The position numbers and the translations under genes were made by a program. This document shows positions 25,753-36,134 of a DNA stretch of 64,000 nucleotides, one piece after another (the first letter of the stretch is position 1; each line of letters opens with the position of its first letter). Location of the stretch: contig JADKIR010000004.1 in NCBI GenBank assembly GCA_016722655.1, forward strand, positions 2,790,001 to 2,854,000. Reading direction: 5' to 3'. The stretch is from Cytophagaceae bacterium. GTDB lineage: Bacteria; Bacteroidota; Bacteroidia; Cytophagales; Spirosomataceae. The notes below the pieces were generated by a model. The model did no database searches. It had not been told where the DNA came from and saw only the letters and a program-made list of their open reading frames with translations.

Positions 25753-26925
25753 ATGAAATCACCCCGTAATGCTGTCGTGGATATTTACCGTGGATTTGTG
25801 ATGTTCCTTATGATGGCAGAAGTCTGGGAGTTTTGGAAAGTAAGCCAAAATTTTCCCGACAGCAGTTTTTGGAAGTTTCTGACTTATAATCAATCTCATG
25901 TCGAATGGACCGGGGCCTCACTTCATGACATGATTCAGCCCTCATTTTCATTTCTGGTAGGAGTGGCTTTGCCTTTTTCGGTGGCTTCAAGAATAAAAAA
26001 AGGGGAGGACTTCAAAAAAATGATGTTTCATGCTCTCAAAAGGTCTTTGATTCTGATTTTATTAGGTGTTTTTCTAAGATCATTTGGGCAAACTATCACC
26101 AACTGGACTTTCGAAGATACTCTTACACAAATAGGTCTGGGTTATCCGTTTTTGTTTTTGTTGGGTTTTGCTTCACCCAAAATTCAAAGAATTTCTTTCG
26201 CCGGAATAATCTTTCTTTACTGGCTGGCTTTTGCTTTGTATCCTGTTGCATCGGCTGGTTATAATTGGGAAACAGTTGGAGTTGCCAATGATTGGCAACA
26301 TTTTTTGTCCGGATTCGCCGCCCATTGGAATAAAAATTATAATCTGGCCAATGCATTTGATCAATGGTTTCTTAACCTTTTCCCACGCACGTCTCCATTT
26401 GTTTTTAATGGTGGCGGGTATGTTACACTTAGTTTTATTCCCACTTTGGGCACTATGATTCTGGGCCTTTTCGCTGGAAATATTCTAAAAGCTGAACCTG
26501 ATTTTCCAGAAAAATCTAAAAAATTCGGTATTTATGCTATTGGGTTGATTTTCATAGGTTTGTTGCTACATTTCTTCGGAATTAACCCAATCATAAAAAG
26601 GATCTGGACTCCTTCTTGGACTTTGTTTAGTGGAGGGATCTGCTTTTTATTTCTTTTATTTTTTAGTTTTTTGGTCGAAAAATTCAAAATTGTAAAGCCC
26701 CTTGAATTTTTCAGAATAATAGGCCTCAACTCCATAGCAGCCTATATTTTGGCTCATACGGTTAATGGTTTTATTTTTGAAAATTTCAAAATACATTTTG
26801 GGCAAAACATTTTTCTGATTTTAGGCGAAAGCTATCAAAGTCTGGTTTCAGGTTCTGTGATTTTGGCAATGGAATGGCTCGTTTTACGGTGGATGTACCG
26901 AAATCAGGTTTTTATAAAGATTTAA
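25753..26925 (+). CDS. HGSNAT/NagX-like (DUF5009) multi-pass membrane protein
   Basis: A 390-residue integral membrane protein with about ten hydrophobic helices. RNAVVDIYRGFVMFLMMAEV is the start typical of the DUF5009/DUF1624 acyltransferase-like family related to heparan-alpha-glucosaminide N-acetyltransferase. EWTGASLHDMIQPSFSFLVG includes the conserved region after the first loop, and LNSIAAYILAHTVNGF lies near the C-terminus. Members are thought to acetylate amino sugars across the membrane or to recycle GlcNAc; in Bacteroidota the role is not proven. The gene is unlinked to amino-sugar genes here. Confidence 0.85.
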   Translation: MKSPRNAVVDIYRGFVMFLMMAEVWEFWKVSQNFPDSSFWKFLTYNQSHVEWTGASLHDMIQPSFSFLVGVALPFSVASRIKKGEDFKKMMFHALKRSLILILLGVFLRSFGQTITNWTFEDTLTQIGLGYPFLFLLGFASPKIQRISFAGIIFLYWLAFALYPVASAGYNWETVGVANDWQHFLSGFAAHWNKNYNLANAFDQWFLNLFPRTSPFVFNGGGYVTLSFIPTLGTMILGLFAGNILKAEPDFPEKSKKFGIYAIGLIFIGLLLHFFGINPIIKRIWTPSWTLFSGGICFLFLLFFSFLVEKFKIVKPLEFFRIIGLNSIAAYILAHTVNGFIFENFKIHFGQNIFLILGESYQSLVSGSVILAMEWLVLRWMYRNQVFIKI

Positions 26926-26931
26926 AAAGGC

Positions 26932-26939
26932 TATCTTTG
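26932..26939 (+). promoter_or_regulatory. TAnnTTTG promoter box for aroA
   Basis: TATCTTTG, followed by C as in the strongest consensus, 16 bases before the aroA ATG at 26956. It would give a very short 5' leader. Confidence 0.5.
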
Positions 26940-26955
26940 CACAAATTTTGGATGG

Positions 26956-28191
26956 ATGCAGAGATATTTAATTAAGGCAAAAAACGACATTTTTAACGAA
27001 AAAATTAGGCTGGCTTCTTCGAAAAGCGAGAGTAACAGGGCATTGATTATTAATGCATTATCAGGTTTTACAGGTGAGTTGGAAAATCTTTCAACTGCCC
27101 GCGATACTCAGACTATGATAAGGTTGTTAGAGTCAGATGATGCGGTAGCTGATGTACTTGATGCCGGAACCACCATGCGTTTTTCGACTGCTTATTTTGC
27201 CGCCACCAACCAATCAAAAACCATGACAGGTACACCACGTATGTGCCAGAGACCTATTGGAATATTGGTAGATGCCCTGCGTACCATTGGTGCTGAAATC
27301 GATTATTTGGATCAGGCCGGATTTCCGCCACACAAAATCAATGGTTTGCCTTCACAAAAATCAAATACCATTGAAATCAGAGGTGATGTCAGCAGCCAAT
27401 ATATCTCCGCTCTTTTAATGATTGCCCCAGTTTTACTCCAAGGTTTGACCATTAAACTTACTGGAGAAATTGGTTCTATTCCTTATATCAAAATGACTAT
27501 CAGGCAAATGGAGGCATTTGGGGTTAAGGTGGAAGAAAATTGGATAGAAAAAACGCTGAAAGTAGCTCCACAGAAATACCTTGCGGCCCATTATAAAATT
27601 GAATCAGATTGGTCAGGTGCGTCTTATTGGTATGCAGTGGTGGCATTGGCTCAAAATACTGAGGTGAAAATCGAATTACTGGGTTTGAAAGAAAATTCAT
27701 TGCAAGGTGATAGCTCGATTGCTGAGATTATGAGCCATTTGGGAGTAAAGAGTACATTTACTTCTGAGGGTGTTTTGCTGGAAAAAATACAGGCCGAAAG
27801 CTCATTCGAGTGGGATTTTACCAATTGTCCAGACTTAGTCCAGACAGTGGCAGTAGTTCTGGGAGCAAAGGGAATAAAAGGTAAATTTACAGGTATCGAA
27901 AGTCTGAAAATCAAAGAAACAGACCGGGTGTTTGCTTTGCAACAAGAATTAGCCAAGATTAATGCCTCATTGGTTGAAACTGTAGAAAACAAAGAATATG
28001 AGGTCAACGGATCTGGAAAGTGGGATACAATCCCTGATATCGAAACTTATGATGACCATCGTATGGCAATGGCTTTTGCACCTTTGGCCATGCTTAAAGA
28101 AGTAATAATCAAAGAACCCGGTGTGGTGGCTAAGTCTTATCCAAGTTTTTGGGAAGATCTGTCAAAAGTTACTGAAATTGAAGAAATTTGA
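26956..28191 (+). CDS. aroA: 3-phosphoshikimate 1-carboxyvinyltransferase (EPSP synthase)
   Basis: A 411-residue EPSP synthase, step six of the shikimate pathway, joining shikimate-3-phosphate and phosphoenolpyruvate. Family blocks: LASSKSESNRALIINALSGF (substrate-binding Lys/Ser), LDAGTTMRFSTAYFAATNQS, TGTPRMCQRPIGILVDALR, SSQYISALLMIAP, KIKETDRVFALQQEL, and DIETYDDHRMAMAFAPLAM at the C-terminus. It is slightly shorter than the 427 residues of E. coli AroA, as usual in Bacteroidota. No other aro genes are adjacent. The next gene starts 10 bases after it and is probably co-transcribed. Confidence 0.95.
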   Translation: MQRYLIKAKNDIFNEKIRLASSKSESNRALIINALSGFTGELENLSTARDTQTMIRLLESDDAVADVLDAGTTMRFSTAYFAATNQSKTMTGTPRMCQRPIGILVDALRTIGAEIDYLDQAGFPPHKINGLPSQKSNTIEIRGDVSSQYISALLMIAPVLLQGLTIKLTGEIGSIPYIKMTIRQMEAFGVKVEENWIEKTLKVAPQKYLAAHYKIESDWSGASYWYAVVALAQNTEVKIELLGLKENSLQGDSSIAEIMSHLGVKSTFTSEGVLLEKIQAESSFEWDFTNCPDLVQTVAVVLGAKGIKGKFTGIESLKIKETDRVFALQQELAKINASLVETVENKEYEVNGSGKWDTIPDIETYDDHRMAMAFAPLAMLKEVIIKEPGVVAKSYPSFWEDLSKVTEIEEI

Positions 28192-28201
28192 AATTGATTT
28201 T

Positions 28202-28738
28202 ATGAAAAAAATACAGCTCCTGGTTTTTCTGACATTAATTTCTTTTTCAGGTTTTGGGCAAATTCTGGATTCTACTCAAAAAAAGGCCGAAAAATTATCG
28301 GTTTTAGATCGGAAAAGCTATGCAATAAATATTCCCGCAGGATGGAAAGTGGAAAATAATTGCAAAGATGAATGGTGCGATATTACCTCGCCTTTTGATA
28401 CTTTGGGACTGATTGACAGGTATTTGGAAAGTATAAATTTTGCCGTGAATAAATTGCCATCTGCCAACTATACGGTAGATCAATATGCCGCTTTTTCAAT
28501 TAAATATCTGCCCACGGTCGTTAAAAATTTTAGTATTATTGAAAAGAAAAAATTAAAATCAAATGCCTATCGCCTTACATACAAAGGTGAAAAGGATAAG
28601 TTTAAACAAACCTGGAGACAATATTATTACATAAAAAATGCAAAAGTTTATATAGTAACATTTGCCTGTGAGACCGAAAAGTATGCTTACTATCAACCTT
28701 TGGTAGAGCTTTATTTGAATAGTTTCAGGTTGAAATAG
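28202..28738 (+). CDS. Exported PsbP-like (DcrB-fold) protein
   Basis: A 178-residue exported protein; ATG 28202 gives the signal MKKIQLLVFLTLISFSGFGQ. The core is the alpha-beta sandwich seen in PsbP/DcrB/DUF1795 proteins: YAINIPAGWKVENN, then FDTLGLIDRYLESINFAVNK, SANYTVDQYAAFSIKYL and AYRLTYKGEKDKFKQTWRQY, ending FACETEKYAYYQPLVELYL. Such proteins are soluble envelope accessory proteins; no specific role can be given. An open frame extends upstream into aroA but lacks a signal if used. Confidence 0.7.
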   Translation: MKKIQLLVFLTLISFSGFGQILDSTQKKAEKLSVLDRKSYAINIPAGWKVENNCKDEWCDITSPFDTLGLIDRYLESINFAVNKLPSANYTVDQYAAFSIKYLPTVVKNFSIIEKKKLKSNAYRLTYKGEKDKFKQTWRQYYYIKNAKVYIVTFACETEKYAYYQPLVELYLNSFRLK

Positions 28739-28795
28739 TCTTGGTATTTATTACAATTTTTGGAAAATAATTTCCTTAACTTTTGAAAGATAAGT

Positions 28796-28803
28796 TAAAT
28801 TTG
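28796..28803 (+). promoter_or_regulatory. TAnnTTTG promoter box for the T9SS cargo gene
   Basis: TAAATTTG, 19 bases before the ATG at 28823. Confidence 0.42.
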
Positions 28804-28822
28804 TGGCAAAATAATCCTTTAA

Positions 28823-31800
28823 ATGAAACCACAATTATTCTACCTGAAATACACAATAGTATCGTTTTTTATTACTTTTTATTTACTGCTTTTTTTTAAG
28901 TTTGAATCAAACGCCCAAGAGCTATTCTATGAAAAAAATATTTCTAATGGCAGCTCACTCCCTGACAGTTTTTGTTTTGGATATCAGATTGGCAACCAAT
29001 TTTGGTTTGGAGCCTTCAATGATAAAAATTATTCGGAATTTGAAACCTTTAAACTTTCAAAATCAACTGATTCTGGATTAACAAGAGTAAAAAGTTTTGA
29101 GGGATTCGGAGCTTCTGAGGATTTCTATAAAATTGGAAATAGTGTAATTCAATTTTACGGAAATGGTGAAAAAAATTTGTTAGTCCTTGATGGAATTTCA
29201 ATTAATTTAATAAAACTTGGGAACGGGGTTTATGTTAATCAGGCAAGTATAAAAATCTTTAAAAATAGGTTATTTTTCCTTGCAAGAACTTTTTGGGATA
29301 GCCCAGAGGACCTCTACGTAACAGATGGTACTGAAAATGGTACTAAGAAATTAAAATTACCCTTTGATGGATTTGTTTTGGAAGCATTAATGGCAAATGA
29401 GCAAAATTTGTTTGCTAAAATTTCAAATTCTACCTTAAAAGAATATGATTTAATAGGAATCGCAGGTGAAAACGAAAATGAAAATCAAAGAATAAAAGTT
29501 GGAAAAGAGGTTTTTATTAATAGAAATAAAATTTTCTTTTTGGATGATGAGAGCAAAATAAATGTATATGATATCTCAAAAAAAGATAAACTAGTACTTG
29601 ATTTAAAGGTTAATGGCCATGTTTTTTTCGATTCAACTCAAGAATCAACCTTTTTAGGTTTTGGGAATAAAATAATCAAGTATTTGCCCGAAGGGAATAA
29701 ATTTGAGTTGATGGACTCACTGAAGAATGAATCTATTTCGGACTTTTTCAAAGTCGGTCAGAAGGGAGTATTTTTTTCTGCCAAAAATTCCCAAAATGAA
29801 AAGTCAATCTATTTTAGAAGCAATAATTCGACTGGTTTAAAGGCTGTAAATCTTGCGAAATATTCGAAATTAAATAATATTCTATGGGCAAAAGAAATAG
29901 GTTCCAATATTTATTTTATTCACAACAACATATTCGAATCAGATGATAATATATTAACCTCATACAATGTTTCTACAGGGGAGACCCAAATTATTGGTTT
30001 TACTTTTAATAATCAATGGGCAAAGTATATTATTACTTCTTCAAAAGTTGTAATTCCGGTCAGGAAAAAGAAAAATTCCACAAATGATCTGCTTATTGTT
30101 GATTCGGATAAATCCTTGTTTCTGTCAGATATCCAGGAAAAATTTAATTATAAGGATTTAAATTTCATAGGTTTTTTCGATGATGGAATGGTATTTAGTG
30201 GAAATATGGCTAAAATTGGAAGAGAACCATTTTTTACCCGATTTGAGAAAAACGACGCAGTCTTAATTAATGATATAAAAACGGATTCTCCGGAGGGCTC
30301 AGGTACATCTAATCTTTTTCAGTATGGTTCAGATCTATATTTCACAGTAGAAGGTCAGAATCATAGTTTTAATATAATTAAGACAAATGGAAATAAAAAT
30401 TCAATATTAGAAATAGATGGAAGTGATTATGGCGAATTCAATATGTTTTTTAGTTTGAATGATAGGCTTTATTTTATTGCCGGATATAGCAAAGTATATG
30501 AAATTGACACATCAGGTAAAATTAAATTAGTGTCTTCAATACCTAATAGTAATAATTCTTTCAGTTATATAGTCTTAAGAATTGGCAAGGTTGAAAAAAA
30601 TGGAAAAAGTATTGAATGGATTTTATATAATGGCAACTTATTTTTTTTTGATGGAAATAATGTATCTGTTTCATCTGCCGGGCAATTAAGGTCTATTAAT
30701 AATTATCTCTTATTAAATAATGAGGAATATTTTGTTGTTTACAATGGATCCAAAACCTCTGTTTATAAATTGGTTACTTCAACTAACACCTTCCAAGAAA
30801 TTTATTCTAGCCAATACTTTAATTACTTTTCTAATTTTCAGTCCAAAATGGATATTTGTATTTTGTAAAAAAACTTTTGGGTGAAAGTGATCAAATTATA
30901 ACGGTATATTTAAATGATAAAAGTGTTACACTAACAAAACTTGACGACTTAATTATTAGTGGCTTAATGCCATTAGAAGATAGTTTTTATTTTTTAACTT
31001 ATAACAAAAAAAAAAATAAAACATCACTTTTTGAATTAAAAACAAATTCACTTCTATTGACAACTTTGGTTGAAGAGACGTCTCTCGAAATCATGGAATT
31101 ATCTAACGATACCATTTATTATTCTTTTAATTCTGGAGGAAAAAGAATTATTGAATTTATTAAAAAATCAAACAGGCAGAAGAGCAGAGTTTTAGTATTG
31201 GATAGTGATGTTCTTCTCAGGAAAGAATCAAAAATATATATTGGATATAGCTTTGACGATAAAAATAAGAAGTTCGATCTCACTAAAATTGATATTCAAA
31301 AAGGAAAGGAAGACCTAGTTTTGCAGTCATATGAAGGCTTTAATTATATTTATAATCCCTTTATTTTTAAAGAGCATATATATTTTATTGGAGATCATAA
31401 AAATAGAGGGTTAGAACTTTTTCGGAGTCAATTAAAAACTCCTGAAAATGAGCAATTGGTAAAAGCTGCCTTAATCTTAAATCAGCCACAGGATTCACTC
31501 ATATTTGCAAAAAATGGTGGTATTTTAAGTCTTGAGATTGAAAACAATGCGGGAGTAAATTATGAATGGCAATTATTTAAAGATGGGAGTTGGGATGAAT
31601 TAAAATCAGTTAGTGATTATTTTAAGGTCAATCAGGTTTTTTCCAACGAATTAATAATTAGTAATTTTAATATTTTAAATGATGTTATCAAAGTAAGATG
31701 TAAGATTTCTAAAGATGGTTTTGATGAATTGTTTACCTCTGAAATTAGTATTTTTCAAAAAATGGAAATATTAAACCATCCAATTTCTGGCTCTTATCTG

Positions 31801-32298
31801 AAAGGTGAAAAAGTAAATCTGAAATCAAATACCAATATTAATCCAAATAAAGAGATTTGGGAAACTGATATTACAGGTGAGTGGAAAGATATAAATTTGT
31901 TGAAAGAAGTTTTCCCGCAAATGAAAATTGACAGAAATCAAATTGAGTTTCAAAATGTCGAAAATATTGAAAACAATGGATTTAGAATTAGATATAAAGC
32001 TGTTATTGATGCACCTTACCAAAATGTTACGAGTAATATTGCGGAAATTAAATTTCTCAGTCCTTTAAATACAGAACCCAAAGTTTCTGAGATTTTAATT
32101 TTCCCAAATCCTTCCAATAAAATACTTTCTTTTAATAAGACATATAGCCAATGTTTTATTATTGATCAATCTGGGAATCAATATTTTGCAGGCTCAAATT
32201 TGCTACAAGTTGATATTTCCAAATTGAGTAATGGAATTTATTTTGTTGTATTAAAGGATAAAAATTCATCAATAATTAGGAAATTTTCAAAACTTTGA
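28823..32298 (+). pseudogene. Large T9SS-secreted protein with type A sorting domain, interrupted by a frameshift
   Basis: Two overlapping frames (28823-30868, 681 codons; 30856-32298) form one gene. Adding an A to the run at 30845-30848 gives FQSKNGYLYFVKKLLGESDQ and a single 1158-residue protein. It begins with a long signal peptide (about residues 1-31, ending SNAQ). Much of it repeats beta-propeller-like blades (DLYVTDGTENGTKKLKL, GREPFFTRFEKNDAVL, GDHKNRGLELFRSQL), the pattern of ELWxxDGTxxGT repeats in Bacteroidota surface proteins. The C-terminus is a Por secretion tail (ILIFPNPSNKILSF, then VDISKLSNGIYFVVLKD, IIRKFSKL), so it is exported by the type IX system and attached or released at the surface. 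The sequence is A+T-rich. The frameshift may be real or an error. Confidence 0.82.
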
Positions 32299-32304
32299 AA
32301 ATAA

Positions 32305-32336
32305 CAAAAAAGACCCGCTCAAACGGGTCTTTTTTG
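32305..32336. terminator. Bidirectional terminator between convergent genes
   Basis: AAAAAAGACCCG and CGGGTCTTTTTT form a 12-bp stem with a 6-base loop; A/T tracts on both sides allow use by the T9SS gene (plus) and the TIM-barrel gene (minus). Confidence 0.88.
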
Positions 32337-32353
32337 TTTATACAAAGGGTAAA

Positions 32354-33406
32354 TCATATCCCCAATACTTTTTTATTAACTGCTTCGTCGGCTCCTGTTG
32401 CAGCAAAATCGTCAAACGCACGGGTAGCTACTTCTATGATATGGCTCTCGATAAATGGTGCACCTTCAGTTGCACCTTGTTCGCTCGATTTTATACAGCA
32501 TTCCCATTCCAATACTGCCCAGCCATCATAATCATACTGAGACATTTTGGAGAAAATAGCAGAGAAATCTACCTGACCATCACCCAGTGAACGGAATCTA
32601 CCTGCACGGTCAGCCCATCCGGCATAACCACTATACACACCTTGTTTTCCGGTAGGATTAAATTCCGCATCTTTCACGTGGAAGGCTCTGATACGCTCAT
32701 GGTAAAAGTCAATAAACTGAACATAATCAAGGCCTTGCAATACGAAGTGACTCGGGTCGTAGTTGATGCAGGCTCTTTTGTGACCTCCGAGTTTATCTAC
32801 AAACATTTCGAATGTTGTACCGTCAAAAAGGTCTTCTCCAGGGTGCAATTCATAGCAATAATCTACACCGTTTTCATCATACACATCCAGAATTGGCTTC
32901 CATCTTTTTGCCAATTCTGTAAATGCTGTGTCAATCAATCCAGCAGGTCTTTGAGGCCATGGATATAAAAAAGGCCATGCCAAAGCTCCGGAGAAACCTA
33001 CATGCGAGGTCAATCCAAGATTTTTTGAAGCTTTGGCGGCATATTTTAGTTGCTGAATCGCCCATTCTCTGCGGGCTGGTTCATTGCCATGGACTTCTGC
33101 CGGTGCAAAAGCATCATACATGGTATTGTAAGTTGGATGCGACGCTACCAACTGACCTTGAAGGTGCGTAGAAAGCTCAGTGATTTCCAAACCTTTGGCT
33201 GCAAGTTTTCCTTTGAGTTCATCACAATAAGTTTGAGACTCAGCAGCAGTTTTCAAATCAATTATTCTTCCATCCCAGGCTGGGAGCTGGATGCCTTTAT
33301 AGCCTTTTGCGGCCATATAGTCGGCGATCGTATCCAAAGAATTAAACGGAGCTTCATCCCCCATAAACTGAGCAAGAAATATTCCGGGTCCTTTAATTGT
33401 TTTCAT
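32354..33406 (-). CDS. Sugar phosphate isomerase/epimerase family protein (xylose isomerase-like TIM barrel)
   Basis: A 350-residue AP-endonuclease-2-fold TIM barrel. YKGIQLPAWDGRIIDL starts the barrel; later blocks carry the metal ligands expected in this family: VDYCYELHPGEDLFDGTTFE (Glu), KRACINYDPSHFVLQGLDYV (Asp, His), RIRAFHVKDAEFNPTGKQGV (His, Asp) and DGWAVLEWECCIKSSEQGAT (Glu). It probably isomerises a keto sugar or inosose in the cytoplasm. It lies downstream of two Gfo/Idh/MocA oxidoreductase genes on the same strand and near an MFS transporter, a combination typical of Bacteroidota sugar or cyclitol catabolism. The 337-base gap to the next gene contains an inverted repeat element. 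Confidence 0.9.
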   Translation of the reverse strand: MKTIKGPGIFLAQFMGDEAPFNSLDTIADYMAAKGYKGIQLPAWDGRIIDLKTAAESQTYCDELKGKLAAKGLEITELSTHLQGQLVASHPTYNTMYDAFAPAEVHGNEPARREWAIQQLKYAAKASKNLGLTSHVGFSGALAWPFLYPWPQRPAGLIDTAFTELAKRWKPILDVYDENGVDYCYELHPGEDLFDGTTFEMFVDKLGGHKRACINYDPSHFVLQGLDYVQFIDFYHERIRAFHVKDAEFNPTGKQGVYSGYAGWADRAGRFRSLGDGQVDFSAIFSKMSQYDYDGWAVLEWECCIKSSEQGATEGAPFIESHIIEVATRAFDDFAATGADEAVNKKVLGI

Positions 33407-33510
33407 TTTATTTTAGCATTTGGCTGTCAGCTTTTGGCTTTAAGCGTTTTTAAAATTATTCTTATCTAAATACCTATAAATTAATATTCTAATTCGCCTT
33501 TTGGGTCAAA

Positions 33511-33631
33511 TTTTTTGTCATGATTTTTGGTTTGCTTCGCTCCTAAAATGCATGCCCAAAAAAATACATTCTCTTTTTTTATAATTCATCGGATTAAAAC
33601 CCGGAGCTATTTTTTTTACCCTTACAGGTAT
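33511..33631 (-). repeat. Inverted copy of a dispersed two-hairpin repeat element
   Basis: On the minus strand this reads TAGCTCCGGGTTTTAATCCG, a spacer, then a second hairpin GCATTTTAGGAGCGAAGCAA with CCAAAAATCATGAC. It matches in order and spacing the three tandem copies at 49.85-50.24 kb. A small preceding stem (TACCTGTAAGGGTA) is also shared. The flanking intergenic DNA (33407-33743) otherwise holds only a 10-bp direct repeat CGTCAATCGA at 33698 and 33726. Confidence 0.75.
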
Positions 33632-33743
33632 TAATTATCCAATTGAAATTGTATTTTTTTGTAAAAATTATTAATCAATTAATCCAAAATCCTTAATCGT
33701 CAATCGATCCCGATAGTTATCGAGACGTCAATCGAATCAATTC

Positions 33744-34889
33744 CTACACTTTTACCCACTTATCGCTACGGCTACTTTCGAGGATCCTTTCACAAATCAA
33801 AAGCTCGCGGTAGCCATCGGCAAAGGTTGGGAATTTTGGATTTTCAGGCATTTTATTGGCCGCAACTGCCTCATACACTTCTTTGAAAAGTTGTTTTGAA
33901 GTATCGCCAAAGCCTTCGTTATGACCTCCCGGATAAGTAATTAATGATCTTACTTCCTCATGTACAAGTGAAGGATCTCGCATCAACAACGAGTTAGCTC
34001 CATCTCTTGAACCAATCCATATTTCGTTTGGAGCTTCTGAATTCCAGGCCAATGTTTTGACAGAACCCGAAATTTCTACTTTCAACTGATTTTTTCTTCC
34101 TGCCGAAACCTGTGAAACTGTAATTGAGCCTCTGTTTCCATTGTCAAAACGAAGCAGCACATTGGCATGGTCTTCGGTATTGATGGGTACATCAGCATAG
34201 TCTTCGGGTTGAAGCATTTTGCCTGAATAAGTCTCAACAGGCTTTAAAGGCTTTTTGCGGTTTTTGTGAATGGTATTAAAATCAGCCATGACCTCTACTG
34301 TTTTCAGGCCGGTAACATATTCAATCAAGTCCATCAAGTGTGAACCAATATCAGCAATCGCTCTGGAATCACCCGATTTGTCGGGTTCCAAACGCCAGTT
34401 GTAGTCTGTTGCATAGAAAAGCCAGTCCTGCAAATAAGAACCAATCACCGAATAGATATCTCCAAGTTCACCTTTTTCACGCATCATTTTCATTTGACGA
34501 ACCAAAGGATAATATCTCAGGTTGAAATGAACGGCATTTACTAGTCCAGTTTTTGCAGCCAACGCCACTAATTCTTCTGCCTCATGCAAGTCTTTAGCGA
34601 GCGGTTTTTCACATACCACGTGTTTTCCAGCCAATAGAGCTGCCTTTGATTGCTCATAGTGAAGGAAGTTTGGCGTACAGATATGAACACACTGGATATC
34701 AGGCATCGACAGGAGTTCATCGAAAGTACAGGGTCTTTCAATACCCAGTTGAGCAGCTTTGGTGGTGGCTAATTCCAAATTTACCTCACAAAGAGCTACC
34801 ACTTCTATATTTGGGAGTCTCCTGAGAGCTTCAACGTGGGCAGGCCCTATAAAACCGGTTCCAACTACGCCTACTTTAATTTTTGACAT
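33744..34889 (-). CDS. Gfo/Idh/MocA family oxidoreductase
   Basis: A 381-residue cytoplasmic NAD(P)-dependent oxidoreductase without a Tat signal. KVGVVGTGFIGPAHVEALRR is the Rossmann glycine motif, VALCEVNLELA the end of beta-2, and KHVVCEKPLAKDLHEAEELV the catalytic Glu-Lys-Pro. In the C-terminal domain AIADIGSHLMDLIEYVTGLK carries the substrate-binding Asp and His. Together with the next gene upstream (36 bases away) it forms a co-transcribed pair, presumably acting on related sugars or cyclitols. Confidence 0.92.
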   Translation of the reverse strand: MSKIKVGVVGTGFIGPAHVEALRRLPNIEVVALCEVNLELATTKAAQLGIERPCTFDELLSMPDIQCVHICTPNFLHYEQSKAALLAGKHVVCEKPLAKDLHEAEELVALAAKTGLVNAVHFNLRYYPLVRQMKMMREKGELGDIYSVIGSYLQDWLFYATDYNWRLEPDKSGDSRAIADIGSHLMDLIEYVTGLKTVEVMADFNTIHKNRKKPLKPVETYSGKMLQPEDYADVPINTEDHANVLLRFDNGNRGSITVSQVSAGRKNQLKVEISGSVKTLAWNSEAPNEIWIGSRDGANSLLMRDPSLVHEEVRSLITYPGGHNEGFGDTSKQLFKEVYEAVAANKMPENPKFPTFADGYRELLICERILESSRSDKWVKV

Positions 34890-34925
34890 TTTCTATACTA
34901 TGTTAAAAGGTTAAATTTCAATCAA

Positions 34926-36134
34926 TTATATTTCAAATTTTGTCCATTTCTGGTCAGAATTGTTGGATTTGATTACAGTTTGGATAAATCCCATTCCCCG
35001 CATCCCTTCTTCAATTCCCGGAAAATCATGAACCTCAGGATCATATTGACCCGAAATCGTATGGTCGTTGCCCAGATTACCCACAGCAGCTGTGGCAGAA
35101 GAATTGCCCCATCTTGCCCTTAATGCATATGCAAAGTTCCGGTAAATATTTGCAAATGTTTCTACATATCCTTCAGGATGGCCAGCCGGTTGACGGGTAT
35201 GGGCTGCAGCTTGTGCTGAAAGATTTCCAACACCGGTCCTGATTATGTGCGAACCGTTTTCCTGGTTGGTAATTTCAAGGGTGTTGGGTTCCATTTGTTT
35301 CCATTTCAGGCCACCAAATTCTCCATATACCCTGATATTCAGGTCGTTTTCTTCACCATTACAAATCTGGCTGTTATGCAAGACACCTTTTGCCCCATTA
35401 TCAAATCTCAAAAGAATATTAGCATCGTCATCCAGTTTTCTACCATCTACAAAAATGGTAAGGTCGGCACAGAGCTCGGTGATTTTCAATCCGGTGATGT
35501 ATTCAGCAAGGTTTTCTGCATGCGTCCCGATATCTCCGATTCCCCCGCCGGCACCGCATCTTGCAGGATCAGTACGCCAGGCAGCTTGTTTTTGACCGGT
35601 AGCTTCTACCAATTGCGATAACCAGCCCTGGGGGTATTCCACTATTACTTTTCTTATTTTTCCCAGTTTACCCGACTTGATAATTTGCTTTGCCTCTTTT
35701 ACCATTGGATATGCAGTATAATTATGGGTAAGGGCAAAAATCACATCAGAACCATTAACAATTTTTTCGAGAGCTTTGGCTTCTTCCATGGTAAGGGTTA
35801 TGGGTTTGTCCAAAACTACATGGAAACCGTTTTCAATTGCAAATTTCGCTGCTTCAAAATGTACATGATTGGGTGTAACTATAGAAACGAAATCCATTCT
35901 TTCTCCTACAGGAAGCTCTTTTTCTTTCAGAATCATTTCTTTATAAGAACCATAAACCCGATCGGAAGGAAGGTAAAGGGCTTCTCCGGTGGCTTTTGAT
36001 TTGGCGGGGTCAGAACTGAAAGCTCCACATACGAGTTCGATTTCACCATCGAGGGCGGCCCCTCTCCGGTGTACAGCTCCGATAAAGGCTTCAAGGCTTC
36101 CGCCAATCATGCCCATTCTCACTTTTCTTGACAT
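34926..36134 (-). CDS. Gfo/Idh/MocA family oxidoreductase
   Basis: A 402-residue oxidoreductase and the first gene of the minus-strand sugar cluster. RMGMIGGSLEAFIGAVHRRG is an unusual glycine loop (GGSLEAFIG) seen in a subgroup of Bacteroidota family members. VVLDKPITLTMEEAKALEKI replaces the usual EKP with DKP, a known variant. GGIGDIGTHAENLAEYITGL gives the substrate-binding Asp/His. The Asp in DKP versus Glu and the long insertion near residues 180-200 separate it from its neighbour, with which it shares limited identity. Substrate unknown. It diverges from the MFS gene with 182 bases between starts, where regulation of both may lie, though no clear operator was seen. Confidence 0.9.
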   Translation of the reverse strand: MSRKVRMGMIGGSLEAFIGAVHRRGAALDGEIELVCGAFSSDPAKSKATGEALYLPSDRVYGSYKEMILKEKELPVGERMDFVSIVTPNHVHFEAAKFAIENGFHVVLDKPITLTMEEAKALEKIVNGSDVIFALTHNYTAYPMVKEAKQIIKSGKLGKIRKVIVEYPQGWLSQLVEATGQKQAAWRTDPARCGAGGGIGDIGTHAENLAEYITGLKITELCADLTIFVDGRKLDDDANILLRFDNGAKGVLHNSQICNGEENDLNIRVYGEFGGLKWKQMEPNTLEITNQENGSHIIRTGVGNLSAQAAAHTRQPAGHPEGYVETFANIYRNFAYALRARWGNSSATAAVGNLGNDHTISGQYDPEVHDFPGIEEGMRGMGFIQTVIKSNNSDQKWTKFEI

